This document shows, in pieces, positions 54,561 through 64,000 of a DNA stretch of 64,000 bases. The notes below the pieces were generated by a model. It saw only the letters and a program-made list of their open reading frames with translations. It was not told where the DNA came from and did not search any database. The number at the start of each line of letters is the position of its first letter. Position 1 is the first letter of the stretch. This DNA comes from Serpula lacrymans var. lacrymans S7.9 (lineage: Eukaryota; Basidiomycota; Agaricomycetes; Boletales; Serpulaceae). Location of the stretch: assembly GCF_000218685.1 (NCBI RefSeq), contig NW_006763297.1:558001-622000 (forward strand), written 5' to 3'. Position numbers and translations under genes: made by a program.

Positions 54561-55890
54561 TTTTGTAGAGCTTCATAGCCCTATTGATTTTGTGAACCTC
54601 TTCTGCCGCCAATACAAGGTTTTGTTTCTCATATTCTGCAGATAGAATGGTTCTGCAATGGCTGGTGCCACATTGCACTCCAACAACTCTACTGCATGTT
54701 CATTACCAAGATTCCCCTGGATTGAGAGGGCCAGGAACTGGGTTACAAGATCATCTGTCCTCACGTTTCCTTGTTTGAAGGAACAAATTTGCTGATGCAC
54801 TTAGTCACGCTGAGCTTGTGGTTTGAAATATTTGTCAATTTTAACTTTGAATTTGTCCCAGGTAGGCCAGTAACTAGTGGTGTAGCACTCCTGGAGTTTT
54901 ACTTGGGTGTATCAACTCGCCACAGGTCCTTGTGAGGCAGCATCAAACTATAACAAGACAACACCTGTCTCTGACTGCACTTGCAGGGAGTAAGAGGTAC
55001 AATGAGTTCTGAGGTTGATAGATGCTAGAGATTATAGCAGATAAAGGACTGAGAGTAAACTCAAGGGTTTTGATAAGGAGTAAAGTGGGTGATTCAAGTA
55101 ATAAAAAGCTAAAGAAGAACTATGCATGAGTATGTAGGATTTTTATAGCTAATTGTCTATCTCTTAGACCAAAAGAGGAATAATAGAAGAAGTGGTCTGA
55201 GGATGAAACTAACCAATAAGAAAAGAACAGCTTATTGTACAACTTCTAGGATTAATCAGCAGGTGAGAGAATATACCAATAATAGATGTGTCAGGCATGT
55301 TCAGGAACTGTTTCCTCATGATGAGGTACAATCCTGGCTAGAGCCTCTATTATTATCTCGAAGAACTGGTGGGACTTGAAGCTGGTTGGCAAGATCTCAG
55401 CTATTAGTCTTTACCTATTGTGCTGGCTGGCTGGGAATACTACCCAGTCTCTGATCTGCAATATAAAGTGGTAACAATGGTTGAGAAAACCCGTTAGGGC
55501 AATAAGGAGAAGTAACAGGAAAAGTGTTTGAGAACCAAGACATGAAAGCAAAGATAATAAGAAAAGTAAATGATCCTTACAGTCCTTTGAGTCTTAACAG
55601 CACAGCTATTATGATTTTAAAATCATCGGCAAATGCATCCCAGTTTGTCTTGATCCAAATTTAGAGCTTGATCCACCATTCAGCAAATTGAGCCTGGTCT
55701 TTTTCAAAAGTGCCAGGGTCAGCAGCAATTTTGACTTTTTTTGTTGAATTTTCACTTCACTTGCTCAGATGGGTTTGCCTGAAGCTTGCTAAGCTGCACT
55801 GTCAATGCTAGAATCTGTACATGTATTTTGTGCAGTAGTGTGCTGACATCAGGTTGTTGGGTTCTCAATGACATGTTAACTTGTTCAATA
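54561..55890 (-). pseudogene. Gypsy gag remnant, split by LTR-E
   Basis: Minus-strand gag of a Ty3/Gypsy element. The N-terminal part (55880-55590) has VSTLLHKIHVQILALTVQLS and, in broken frames, DPGTFEKDQAQFAEWWIKLK with TNWDAFADDFKI. After the LTR-E insert (54982-55581) it resumes: FDAASQGPVASWYTQVKLQE, YWPTWDKFKVKIDKYFKPQA, FKQGNVRTDDLVTQFLALSI, LGNEHAVELLECNV. This is the retrotransposon gag capsid pattern. Several stops; no zinc knuckle reached. Confidence 0.7.
54982..55581 (-). repeat. LTR-E copy 1 (600 bp) in the Gypsy gag
   Basis: On the minus strand TGTAAGGATCATTTAC...CTTACTCCCTGCA (TG...CA), with a TATAAAAA box in its middle. Flanks GCACT and GTCCT are only partly alike. A near-identical inverted copy lies at 59637-60274. 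Confidence 0.65.
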
Positions 55891-56219
55891 TGTAAAAGTA
55901 AAAATAACTAGGGGTCCCCGTTTGCTATCTGTGGATCTACCTCTTCCCAGCTGAGTATTGGATCTTAATCTCTGACTACCCACGCTATAGTATTTGTAAT
56001 TGTGTATATAAAAAGTAAATGTAGTAAACCCTGGCCCTGGTCTAAACAGTTGTTAGGGGCTGGTCTGCCTATTAGGCTATCAACCCTTCTCCAGACTAGC
56101 AGAGACAAGTGCCTAACCTGGTCAGAGATACTTGAAGAAGAAGATGTTGTATGTAAACTAGCAACAGAGGTTCCACACCATCTGCTGCACTAAATACTCC
56201 CCTTAACACTGGGGGCCGT
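55891..56219. other. Unassigned spacer
   Basis: About 330 bp between the Gypsy gag remnant and LTR-A copy 6; no gene or repeat boundary recognised. Confidence 0.35.
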
Positions 56220-58245
56220 TGTCATTCACCAAAGTTGATTAGTAGCATAGACAGGTGTTAATAACAAAGTAAATATATAAAGACTTGCCTTTATGCCACA
56301 CAGGCATAGTGCAACATGGAATAGTAATTAATATTGCCTTTTTTGAACCTGTGGCTGATCAACACCCACCTCTATTAGGCAATCAAATTGTGCTCACCTT
56401 TACTTTCTATTTGGTACTTTCCGTATTTTGGCATCTCAGCAATTTTTTGCATTGCCACTGGCTACACATTGCACCCTCGCTTTTGTCATTTTCCTTTCTC
56501 CCATTCCTTTACTTAGCCCCACTATAGGCCCATTTTTGTCCTTTATCTTCTTACCAGACAGCCATTTCTAGATCCCCATCTTAATCCAACTTTTTGCCAC
56601 CTCTTTGCCCCTCCTACTTGTTTTTCTTGCTCCTCCACCACACCTGATGTTGCTGCTTTCCATCCTTTTCTGTTGCCAATCTGTTGACCACCACATGCCT
56701 CTGCTAATCTCAGCAAAGCTCTGGCAGCCAGTCCATCTTCATGATATTGATCTTCCATCATCCACTATTAAATCATTGGTCGCTCATCTTGCCTGGTTGG
56801 AATGTGGGTGGGTAGTTTTTGAGTTGGAAAAGGTCCATACCCTTGTGTTGCCCATGTACATTGTTTTGAACAAAGGTTGAGAAGAAACACTACACAGAAG
56901 ATTAAGTCTCAGTCTCTAGTTTCAAGGATTTTTCTTTGAGTCTAGGAATAATCAGTAAAGTATAGTAGTATAATAAATGTCTCACCTCAGTCTCTAGTTT
57001 TGAGAGCTGAGGTGCAAGCTGGCTGTCATGCTATGTATAAGTATGTGATTATGTTATCTACTCTAAAAGTGTATACTGTCAAAGTCCAAGAACTGTTAGA
57101 GTATATATGAGAAATCTTTCTACTTTCAACACATTACTCTCCTATTTGCTTGGGTACATTTATCTTTTGTCAATCACCTTTGCTACAGTTACACTTACCA
57201 CATGCTGCCTGGGACACACCTGTTTCAGATTCAAACTACTCCTCTCCCTCAGGCTCCCTTTTTTGACCAGGTGGTCCAATACAACCAGACCATTGGTAAG
57301 ACCATGAAACTGTTGGATTTGGACTAGATGGTGGACTGGTGGGTCCAGTTCCTTTTTTTTCAGCAGAACATTCATTTGTAGTGCAATTATTCTTGATTTT
57401 TGAATCATTTTCATGGACACATATTTTTTAGAATGCCTGACTGACAACAAAGGAACTGTGTTGATACTGATGATATTTTGGACTTGCTTTTTTTACTGCA
57501 TATTTTTAAGACATCATAATTTTCTTGCTCTTTTTTTGCTAATGGACTTTATTTTATGGCTGTACAAACCTGTAACACAGCATTCATTGTTCTATTACTT
57601 TCTTTTCCTTATTTTGATGATCTTATTCTGTACTACCTACACAGGATTCATCAGCATATATTCCTTCCTTCATGTTCTTTCTCATTCCTTTTACACAGCT
57701 ATACTGTGCATAGCCTCCCTTTTTTTACTATATAAACTCCTGTATTCTACCTTGTAAAAGAATCCAATCCAGTCTCATCCTCAATTCTCAAGTCTACTGT
57801 CCTCTGCTACTTGTGATCCAGTGTGGTCACAACACTTCCCACTGCTACTACTATTAACTGCTGTCATTGTACACTTTCCACTTATATTATCCCTTTCAAT
57901 TAGAGTCCTTCTAAGCACTACAGTCTGTGCGTCAGGAGCCTGCTATCACTGGGAACCTTGCTATCTTGCCATTCTCAAACCTACCTTGTGCTACAAGGTA
58001 GTGCTTATCCTATATTTGTCTTAAAGCCCCTGTTTTCTATCTTCCAACTACCCCTACTCCTCAAAATCCATACTCACACATCTCTGGGTTTTATTTTGAA
58101 GGATTATTATACATACCACCCCACAAACAATCAGATCACCCACCATCCTAGGAGGCAAAGCCCATAAACAAGATCCGTGGAATCTGGGGGGATTGTTTGT
58201 TAGTTTGTTTTTGTGTGTGGTTTTTTAACATCATCACCATCAACA
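56220..58245 (+). repeat. LTR-A copy 6 (old, diverged) with a nested small LTR
   Basis: TGTCATTCACCAAAG...ATCACCATCAACA. Clearly LTR-A but with many indels and substitutions; the U3 frame is broken (fragments at ~56605-56860 and ~57150-57330). It is the most diverged copy in the window, so the family has been present for a long time. It is interrupted at 56862-57131. Confidence 0.8.
56862..57131 (+). repeat. Small solo LTR (~270 bp) nested in LTR-A copy 6
   Basis: TGTTTTGAACAAAGG...CTACTTTCAACA interrupts the alignment to LTR-A between CCCATGT(A)CAT and CATT..TTTGCTTGGGTAC. ACAT occurs at both borders and may be the target duplication. It contains two copies of CTCAGTCTCTAGTTT. Confidence 0.55.
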
Positions 58246-58629
58246 TTATGTATAGTTGGTTCATAATTTTTTTTAGTACCTCAGAACAAAGAGCTTGCAA
58301 CAAACTTGGGGTACACACTTTGTGACAAAACCGGATAAACCCAGTCTCTGCCGAAGCAGCCATTGTTCTCCATGGAGCATAGCCACCACTCCATGGAGTC
58401 ACCATTGTTCTCCTAGGAGTCTGTAACAACCAAAAGTTAGTTACTCTGGCGCACACAGGAACACACTATAAAGAAGATGATGGGGAGTGGTTACCCCTTA
58501 GGCTGCAGTGAGTTAGTTGTGCTAGACAATAGGAGGACTTGCTGAGTCCTTCCACATGTATTGCTCCTGTATATATACTAAAATACATGAGGTACTGTAC
58601 AGTTGTAAATAAAGTTTAAAGTCCAGTGT

Positions 58630-58746
58630 CTAGCATGTGACCTGTCATATGATGAGCCTAGACACTGGTCAGGTGATGTGTCACATGACTGGTCATGTGA
58701 CTATGAAAAGTCGAAAATGTAAAGTAAAGTAAATGGTCACATGACT
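58630..58746. promoter_or_regulatory. Cluster of GTCACATGAC / CATGTGAC motifs in LTR-D U3
   Basis: TCACATGA-type E-box cores occur repeatedly: GCATGTGACC, TGTCACATGACTGG, GGTCATGTGACT and GGTCACATGAC, with one more (GTTATGTGAC) past the nested LTR-B. The hybrid LTR at 50590-50625 has two more. Such palindromes could bind bHLH factors and act as an upstream activating region; this is inference from motif shape. Confidence 0.4.
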
Positions 58747-59163
58747 TGTTACGATAACACAATTTTCGGACCTTCCCTTTATTTTTATTTTCCGCTTTAA
58801 CCTTGTACTTTAGCTTCCACACATGGTGCCACGCGGCACTTCCCCTTTTTGTCCAAACTCCTCTTTCTCACGCCGTATTGCCTTTCTTCTTATTATAGAC
58901 GCAACTCTCTCACACAGTGGAGCTGGCCATGCGGGCTAGGCCTCATGACATCATCAGCCACTGTCTCTATCAACTGTATAGTACACATGTACAAATAACC
59001 CTGTAGTAGTATATATACCCCAATAGATCCAGGAGACTCCTCAGCGAGTCCTCCTGTTGTTAACCAACAAACTCTCTGCAGCCTAAGGGGTAACCACTCC
59101 CTCAACATTTTCCTTATAGTGTGTTTCTGTGTGTGCCAGAGTAACTAACTCTTGGTTGTTACA
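58747..59163 (+). repeat. LTR-B solo copy (417 bp) with perfect target duplication TGACT
   Basis: TGTTACGATAAC...GGTTGTTACA, flanked by TGACT at 58742-58746 and 59164-59168. Nested in LTR-D, which is nested in the Copia LTR. Confidence 0.93.
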
Positions 59164-59636
59164 TGACTGGTTATGTGACTTGGAAAAGTAAAAGTAAAAG
59201 TACGAAAAAGTGAAGTGTAAGTAGGTACTGGTACGTCAATTGTAACAGAGTTATTGTACTGTAGCGAGTAGCACCTCCGACTATAAGTAGTAGGGGGCTT
59301 AGTATAAAAGTCATTTCTATAGCCTCTTGGGCAGCGGCTGAGGTATGTTATATTACATTTATTAGAGATCACCTTGAACTAACATCAATTGTAGTTTCAC
59401 ATAGGTAAATAATAAAGTTGTTTCTATAGCCTTTTGGGCAGTGGCTGAGTTTCACATAGTTTTATTACTTTGTTTCCACAAGCTAGCACAAGCTCAACAC
59501 ACATCTAGCACCAAAGTCTTATCATCTTTCAAAAAACATCCACTTAATTCTGTGGTCTGGGTTTGCACAAAGTGCAAGAGAGTAATAGGAGTGAGTCCCA
59601 ATCTTACAGCCAAAGTTTTTATACTCTGGCCCATAG

Positions 59637-60274
59637 TATAAGGACCATTTACTTTTCTTATTTTCTTTACTTTCATGTCTTGGTTCTCAAACACTTTTCC
59701 TGTTACACCTCTGGCCTTAGGGCTGGAGGTGTTATTTGCCATTCTTCTCCTTATTGCCCTAACGGGTTTTCTCAACCATTGTTACCACTTTATATTGCAG
59801 ATCAGAGACTGGGTAGTATTCCCAGCCAGCCAGCACAATGGGTAAAGACTAATAGCTGAGATCTTGCCAACCAGCTTCAAGTCCCACCAGTTCTTCGAGA
59901 TAATAATAGAGGCTCTAGCCAGGATTGTACCTCATCATGAGGAAACAGTTCCTGAACATGCCTGACACATCTATTATTGGTATATTCTCTCACCTGCTGA
60001 TTAATCCTAGAAGTTGTACAATAAGCTGTTCTTTTCTTATTGGTTAGTTTCATCCTCAGACCACTTCTTCTATTATTCCTCTTTTGGTCTAAGAGATAGA
60101 CAATTAGCTATAAAAATCCTACATACTCATGCATAGTTCTTCTTTAGCTTTTTATTACTTGAATCACCCACTTTACTCCTTATCAAAACCCTTGAGTTTA
60201 CTCTCAGTCCTTTATCTGCTATAATCTCTAGCATCTATCAACCTCAGAACTCATTGTACCTCTTACTCCCTGCA
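59637..60274 (+). repeat. LTR-E copy 2 (inverted relative to copy 1)
   Basis: Near-identical inverse of 54982-55581, with an extra ~37 bp near 59707-59743. The similarity continues past the LTR end for ~50 bp into the same gag sequence as at copy 1 (GACAGGTGTTGTCTTGTTAT), up to ~60323. Confidence 0.7.
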
Positions 60275-60323
60275 AGTGAAGTCGGAGACAGGTGTTGTCT
60301 TGTTATAGTTTAATGTTGCCTCA

Positions 60324-60612
60324 CACATAGTGAGAACAAGCAGAGAGGAGTGAGTGAGAGAGTGGATAAACTCCCTTAGGTTTAGGACCAAGTTAGTTGA
60401 TGGTATTCAACGGGAGGACTCACTGAGGAGTCTCCTTGATTTATTGAGGTATTTATGCAACTACAGGCTATTTGTACATGTGTACTATACAGTTGGTAAA
60501 AGCAGTGGCTGATGATGTCATAGGGAGAAAGTAAAAGTCTGAACAAGAGGAAAGTGCTGCATGGCACAAGTGTGTGAAAATGAGAAAAAAGGTTAAAGAG
60601 GAGAATGAAAGT
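60324..60612 (-). repeat. Diverged, truncated LTR-B-like fragment
   Basis: Contains GGAGGACTCACTGAGGAGTC, a CAGTGGCTGATGATGTCATA block and GGTTAAAGAGGAGAATGAAA, all LTR-B landmarks, but lacks both termini. It directly abuts the intact LTR-B at 60613. Confidence 0.6.
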
Positions 60613-61029
60613 TGTAACAACCAAGAGTTAGTTACTCTGGCACACACAAGAACACACTTATAAAGGTAGTGAATGGGGAGTGGTTACCCCTTAGGCTGCA
60701 GAGAGTTTGTTGGTTAACAACAGGAGGACTCGCTGAGGAGTCTCCTTGATCTATTGGGGTATTTATACTAATACAGAGTGTTTGTACCTATATACTGTAC
60801 AGTTGATAAAAGCAGTGGCTGATGATGTCAGAGGGCGCAGCCCATGTGACCAGCTCCACTGCGTGAGAGACTTTGTGTCTAAAAGAAGAATAAAGGCAGT
60901 GTTGCACGAGAAAGTGGAGTTCGAACAAAAAGGAAAGTGCCGCATGGCACGGAGTGTGAACTATAGTAAAAAGGTTAAAGCGGAGAATGAAAATTAAAGG
61001 AAAGGTCCAAAAATTGTGTTATTGTAACA
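60613..61029 (-). repeat. LTR-B, 3' LTR of Gypsy-B copy 2 (417 bp)
   Basis: Plus-strand ends TGTAACAACCAAGAG and TTATTGTAACA. It abuts CTACCCCCCTTCC, the complement of the GGAAGGGGGGTAG polypurine tract, and then the Gypsy-B pol. This establishes LTR-B as the LTR of Gypsy-B. Confidence 0.9.
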
Positions 61030-61040
61030 CTACCCCCCTT

Positions 61041-63290
61041 CCAAGGCCCGACTTCCAGGCGAGACCAGATACCGGAGGTGGTAGTTAAATTTTCGGGCAT
61101 AGTTTGAAAAAAAGAATTAAAAAGTTTTAAATCCATGCCTCTAAGCTTCCTAGGAGCTGAGGGATTCTTAGAATAGAATTTGCGCACAGCATTGCGGGAG
61201 TTATCCAGATGGGCTTCTGGCTCCCACGTTCTGTCCTCATCTCCATAGCCCTTCCATAGGACTAGGAACTCTAATTTACCACGCTTCAATTGTGCATCCA
61301 CCACCAGTTGGACTTCAAACTCTGCTTCACCTTCCTGGGTGACTACAACTGGTCCAGGCCGGTCTACACGCTGTCCCGGCAGTGGCCCTTTGTAGGGTTT
61401 CACACGGCTAATATTGACCGTGGGTACTACCCTCATTCATTTTGGGAGTTCCAGCTCCACCGCATTGGGTTTGACTTCCTTAATTAGGTAAGGGCCAATC
61501 CATTTTTTGGTCAGTTTTCGAGACTGCCAATCTTTTAATTTTAAGTGGTCGGTATCTGACCAGACCAGGTTGCCGACCTTGTAATCAGGGGCCTTAGAGT
61601 GTCTATGCTCTGCCCTGTCTTTCATCTGCTCTGCAGTTTTAAATAGCGCTTTGCGCGTTTCGTCTAAGACAGACTTCATGTCCTTGGCCATGTTCCCAGC
61701 AGCCTCGTTCTTGCTTTTGCTAGGTTCTACACCCATTCTGGGGAGGTACAATCTAGTAACCTTGAATGGTGCCTTTCCTGTAGCCAAAGACTGTTTGATA
61801 TTATAAGAGAACTAGGCTATCTTTAGCCACTTGGCCCAATCTGTCTGCCTGTCATTAATAAATATCCGGAGATATTGTTTCAACTCCTGGTTGAGTCTCT
61901 CCATTTGTCCATCAGTCTGCGGATGGAACACCGTTGATAATTTAGGTTTGATGCCCAGCATCCGGCATAGTCCTTTTGTAAATTCACTAGCGAATTGAGG
62001 TCCCCTATCAGAAATAACTGTCTCTGGCAATCCATGGGTAAACCATACAAAATCTTTAAATAAATCCGCCGTACCAGCGGCGGTAATGGTTTTGTTGGTG
62101 GGTATGAACACCACTTCTTTGGAGAAGCGATCTACTACCACCATTACTGAATCATACCCATTTGACTCAGGCAGATTCGTCGTAAAGTCAACCGATATAT
62201 CCTGCCAAGGACCAGCTGGTATCAGATTTGGCATAAGTTTACCGGCCGGCGGTTGATGAGAATTCTTAGCCATGGCACATCTCAGACAGGATTTTACATA
62301 TTCCTGTACATCTTTGACCATGCCAGGCCACATGTAGTTTCTGGAGATCAACTCCATTGTTTGTTGCCACCCAGGGTGCCCAGCCACTGGAGTGTCATGA
62401 TGTCTATCTATTGCCTTGATCCTTGCGGACTCAGGCACATAGATTTTGTCTTTAAAATGGAAGAGCCTGTTTTCCCATAAATAGTTTTTGTTGCCACCAA
62501 GGCGCGCCTTCTCTTCTGAGGAGATGTTTTTCTTGAAGACTTTCAGAAGATCGGAATCCTGCCCGATTCTAACATTGGCAACCCTTGATTGGTCTATCAG
62601 GGTAACACCTTTGTTGTCATCTTCGATGCCGTTGGCATGATCCTCTCTTCTGGACAAAGTGTCCGCTTTCCTCATAGAGCTTCCAGGCTTATGGATTAAT
62701 TTATAATTAAACCTTGCCAAGTACAACGCGTAGCGGGCCTGTCTTCGGTTCAGGTCTTGGGCTGTCATAAAATACTCCAGGTTCTTATGATTGGTCCAAA
62801 TTTCAAATTGGTGCCTAGCACCTTCTAAGTAGTGCTGCCAGTGCTCTGAGGCTCTAATGATGGCTAGCATCTCTTTGTTGTAAATTTGATAGTTGTACTC
62901 TGTAGGCGGCAAACTATGTGATAAATAGGCACAAGGCCTCCAAAGATTGTCAGGGCATTTAATTGACAGAACAGCCCCAGTAGCAAAATCAGAGGAGTCG
63001 GTTTCTAGCCGGAACTCTTTTTTTAATTCTGGAACTGCTAGTATGGGCGCTGTTGTAAACACCTGTTTAAGCTTATCAAAAGCTTCTTGTTCCTTGGTGC
63101 CCCAATGCCAAACAATGTCCTTTTAGTGACATTGTTCAACGGTCTCGTGATTTTTGCAAAGTTTTTGATAAACCTTCGGTAGAAATTTCCTAAGCCAAGG
63201 AAGGCCCTAACTCCTTTGATGCGAGTTGGTTCTGGCCAATCCAATATAGCTTGAACTTTCTCAGGATTCATCCTGATTCTGTTCTAGCCT
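61041..63290 (-). pseudogene. Gypsy-B copy 2 pol: RT tail, RNase H, integrase, chromodomain
   Basis: Best-preserved Ty3/Gypsy pol in the window (minus strand). From 63290: RT thumb (RMNPEKVQAILDWPEPTRIK, VRAFLGLGNFYRRFIKNFAK), a frameshift near 63060, RNase H (FRLETDSSDFATGAVLS; NKEMLAIIRASEHW; WTNHKNLEYF, where Asp is expected instead of Asn), H2C2 zinc domain (HRHHDTPVAGHPGWQQT...CLRCAMAKN), DDE integrase (SVDFTTNLPESNGYDS; VISDRGPQFASEFTK; FHPQTDGQMERLNQELKQYL), a stop at 61812 within KIA-FSYN, a TGA before MRVVPTVN (61437-61439), and a chromodomain (RGKLEFLVLWKGYGDEDRTW, EPEAHLDNSRNAV). RT palm, protease and gag are missing, cut off at 63297. Dead copy. Confidence 0.92.
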
Positions 63291-63297
63291 ATAATTG

Positions 63298-64000
63298 TTA
63301 CACATGAAGTGCTTAACAAAGTCTGAGGGTTCGTTGAGGTTTATAAAGAGACTTATCTGAAGACAAGTTCGAGAACGTAGTTCTGAGTGGAGGTCTTCCA
63401 ATGGAAGTTGGTCTTCTTCTGAGTAGAAGTCTGATCTTAGGAGTCTAGCTTTGTAAGCGTAAACTGCGTAGAATTGTATTAGAGAATACTACTGCTGTTA
63501 CATGGTATTTATAATGGAAAGGAATCGGTGATAGGAGTTAGGTCCTATCTAGGGCAGGTCCGTCTGTTGAGGACTAAGTACTATAATAGGTACTGTGAAT
63601 GCGAGAGGAACAGAAGTATACGTGAAGGAAATGAGTCATTGGTCCAATGGTATGACCAATGAGTAAAAAGAAATGAGTAGTCCTTAAATGTCCAATAGAG
63701 ATCGTAACAGTTTCTTGTTTGATTACAGGGGAGGGATTTCTGATAGGTGTGATTTCTGGTAGAGGGAATTGTCCTCTGAAGATGTAGTCTTTGGTATAAA
63801 TGTGTTGTTCTCCTATCCAAATGTAGAATTCTCTACTGAGCATAGAAAGGAATTCCCCAGTGATAAGCTGGATCTATACACCGCTTTCTAGGATCTCGAG
63901 TAGTCTATTGTTTCTCTTTGAGTCAAGGTGATCCTCTTCTGTTCACCACTCACTATGTACGTACTGTGCTATTTTTTGTATTTTACAAATGTTATGTAAA
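63298..64000 (-). repeat. Probable LTR-F, minus strand, runs off window edge
   Basis: Begins TGTTACACATGAAGTGC exactly where Gypsy-B pol homology ends. On the minus strand there is a TTATAAATACC TATA-like box near 63505-63515. No coding potential recognised in the ~700 bp visible. The other end is outside the window, so neither LTR status nor target duplication can be checked. Confidence 0.45.

Larger units (their letters stand above)
58422..59247 (-). repeat. LTR-D (404 bp net) with GAGTC/GAGTT duplication, itself split by LTR-B
   Basis: Plus-strand ends TGTAACAACCAAAAG and TGTCAATTGTAACA-like CGTCAATTGTAACA. Flanks GAGTC (58417-58421) and GAGTT (59248-59252). Its first ~150 bp (R/U5 side) are LTR-B-like; the U3 side is different and carries repeated GTCACATGAC motifs. 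Confidence 0.8.
58323..59454 (+). repeat. Copia LTR copy 2, split by LTR-D
   Basis: TGACAAAACCGGATAAACCC...GGCTGAGTTTCA, same family as 922-1230, opposite orientation. Net length ~301 bp after removal of the nested LTR-D. Followed by TAGTTTTATTAC, similar to the leader after copy 1, so it is probably the 5' LTR of a broken element. Confidence 0.75.

Overview
This window looks like a nuclear contig from a basidiomycete of the class Agaricomycetes. The protein-coding genes carry many short GT-AG introns of about 40-60 bp. Two Plavaka-type (CMC/CACTA-like) transposons and a DUF6698-type protein are present, and both are characteristic of mushroom-forming fungi. A 7-TM DUF6534-like gene, a B-type cyclin copy and an F-box protein also fit this group. 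The genus cannot be named from the sequence alone.

Layout. (1) 1-14.4 kb is a transposon graveyard. It holds a Copia gag with its 5' LTR, a Copia pol remnant, a decayed Plavaka transposase split by a 1.8-kb LTR (here 'LTR-A'), a degenerate ~100-bp tandem array, and the 3' end of a chromodomain Gypsy element ('Gypsy-B') that is also split by an LTR-A and ends in its own 0.41-kb LTR ('LTR-B'). (2) 14.4-36.6 kb is a gene island. It contains a DUF6534-like membrane protein (many tiny exons, decayed in the middle), glutathione synthetase (interrupted by a 100-N assembly gap), a cytochrome P450, a cystathionine gamma-synthase fragment, a tRNA-Met-like sequence, a decayed complex I 51-kDa subunit copy, a PD-(D/E)XK-like protein, an SUV3 helicase fused to part of an epoxide hydrolase, and an F-box protein. 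Solo LTR-B and LTR-A copies sit between these genes. (3) 36.6-64 kb is a deep nest of retroelements: Gypsy-2 with two LTR-B solos, LTR-A copies, LTR-D, LTR-E in inverted copies, a Copia LTR, and Gypsy-B pol.

The most notable object is a 9.1-kb Plavaka element at 41,215-50,313. It has exact 13-bp terminal inverted repeats (TGTCGGAGATTTC), a CT/CT target duplication, and subterminal TTGCAA repeats. All its genes are on the minus strand: a multi-exon transposase, a DUF6698-type protein with intact splice sites, and between them a captured but decayed host B-type cyclin gene that is itself interrupted by a further unidentified coding segment. It is inserted in an LTR-A copy, so the order of events can be read directly.

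LTR-A occurs six times plus one fragment. Several copies keep an open frame in the U3 region (about 180 codons from the first ATG). Whether that frame is really translated cannot be decided here. LTR family letters (A-F) and element numbers (Gypsy-B, Gypsy-2, Plavaka-1/2) are local labels for this window only. Protein names come from recognising motifs by eye; no database search was run.
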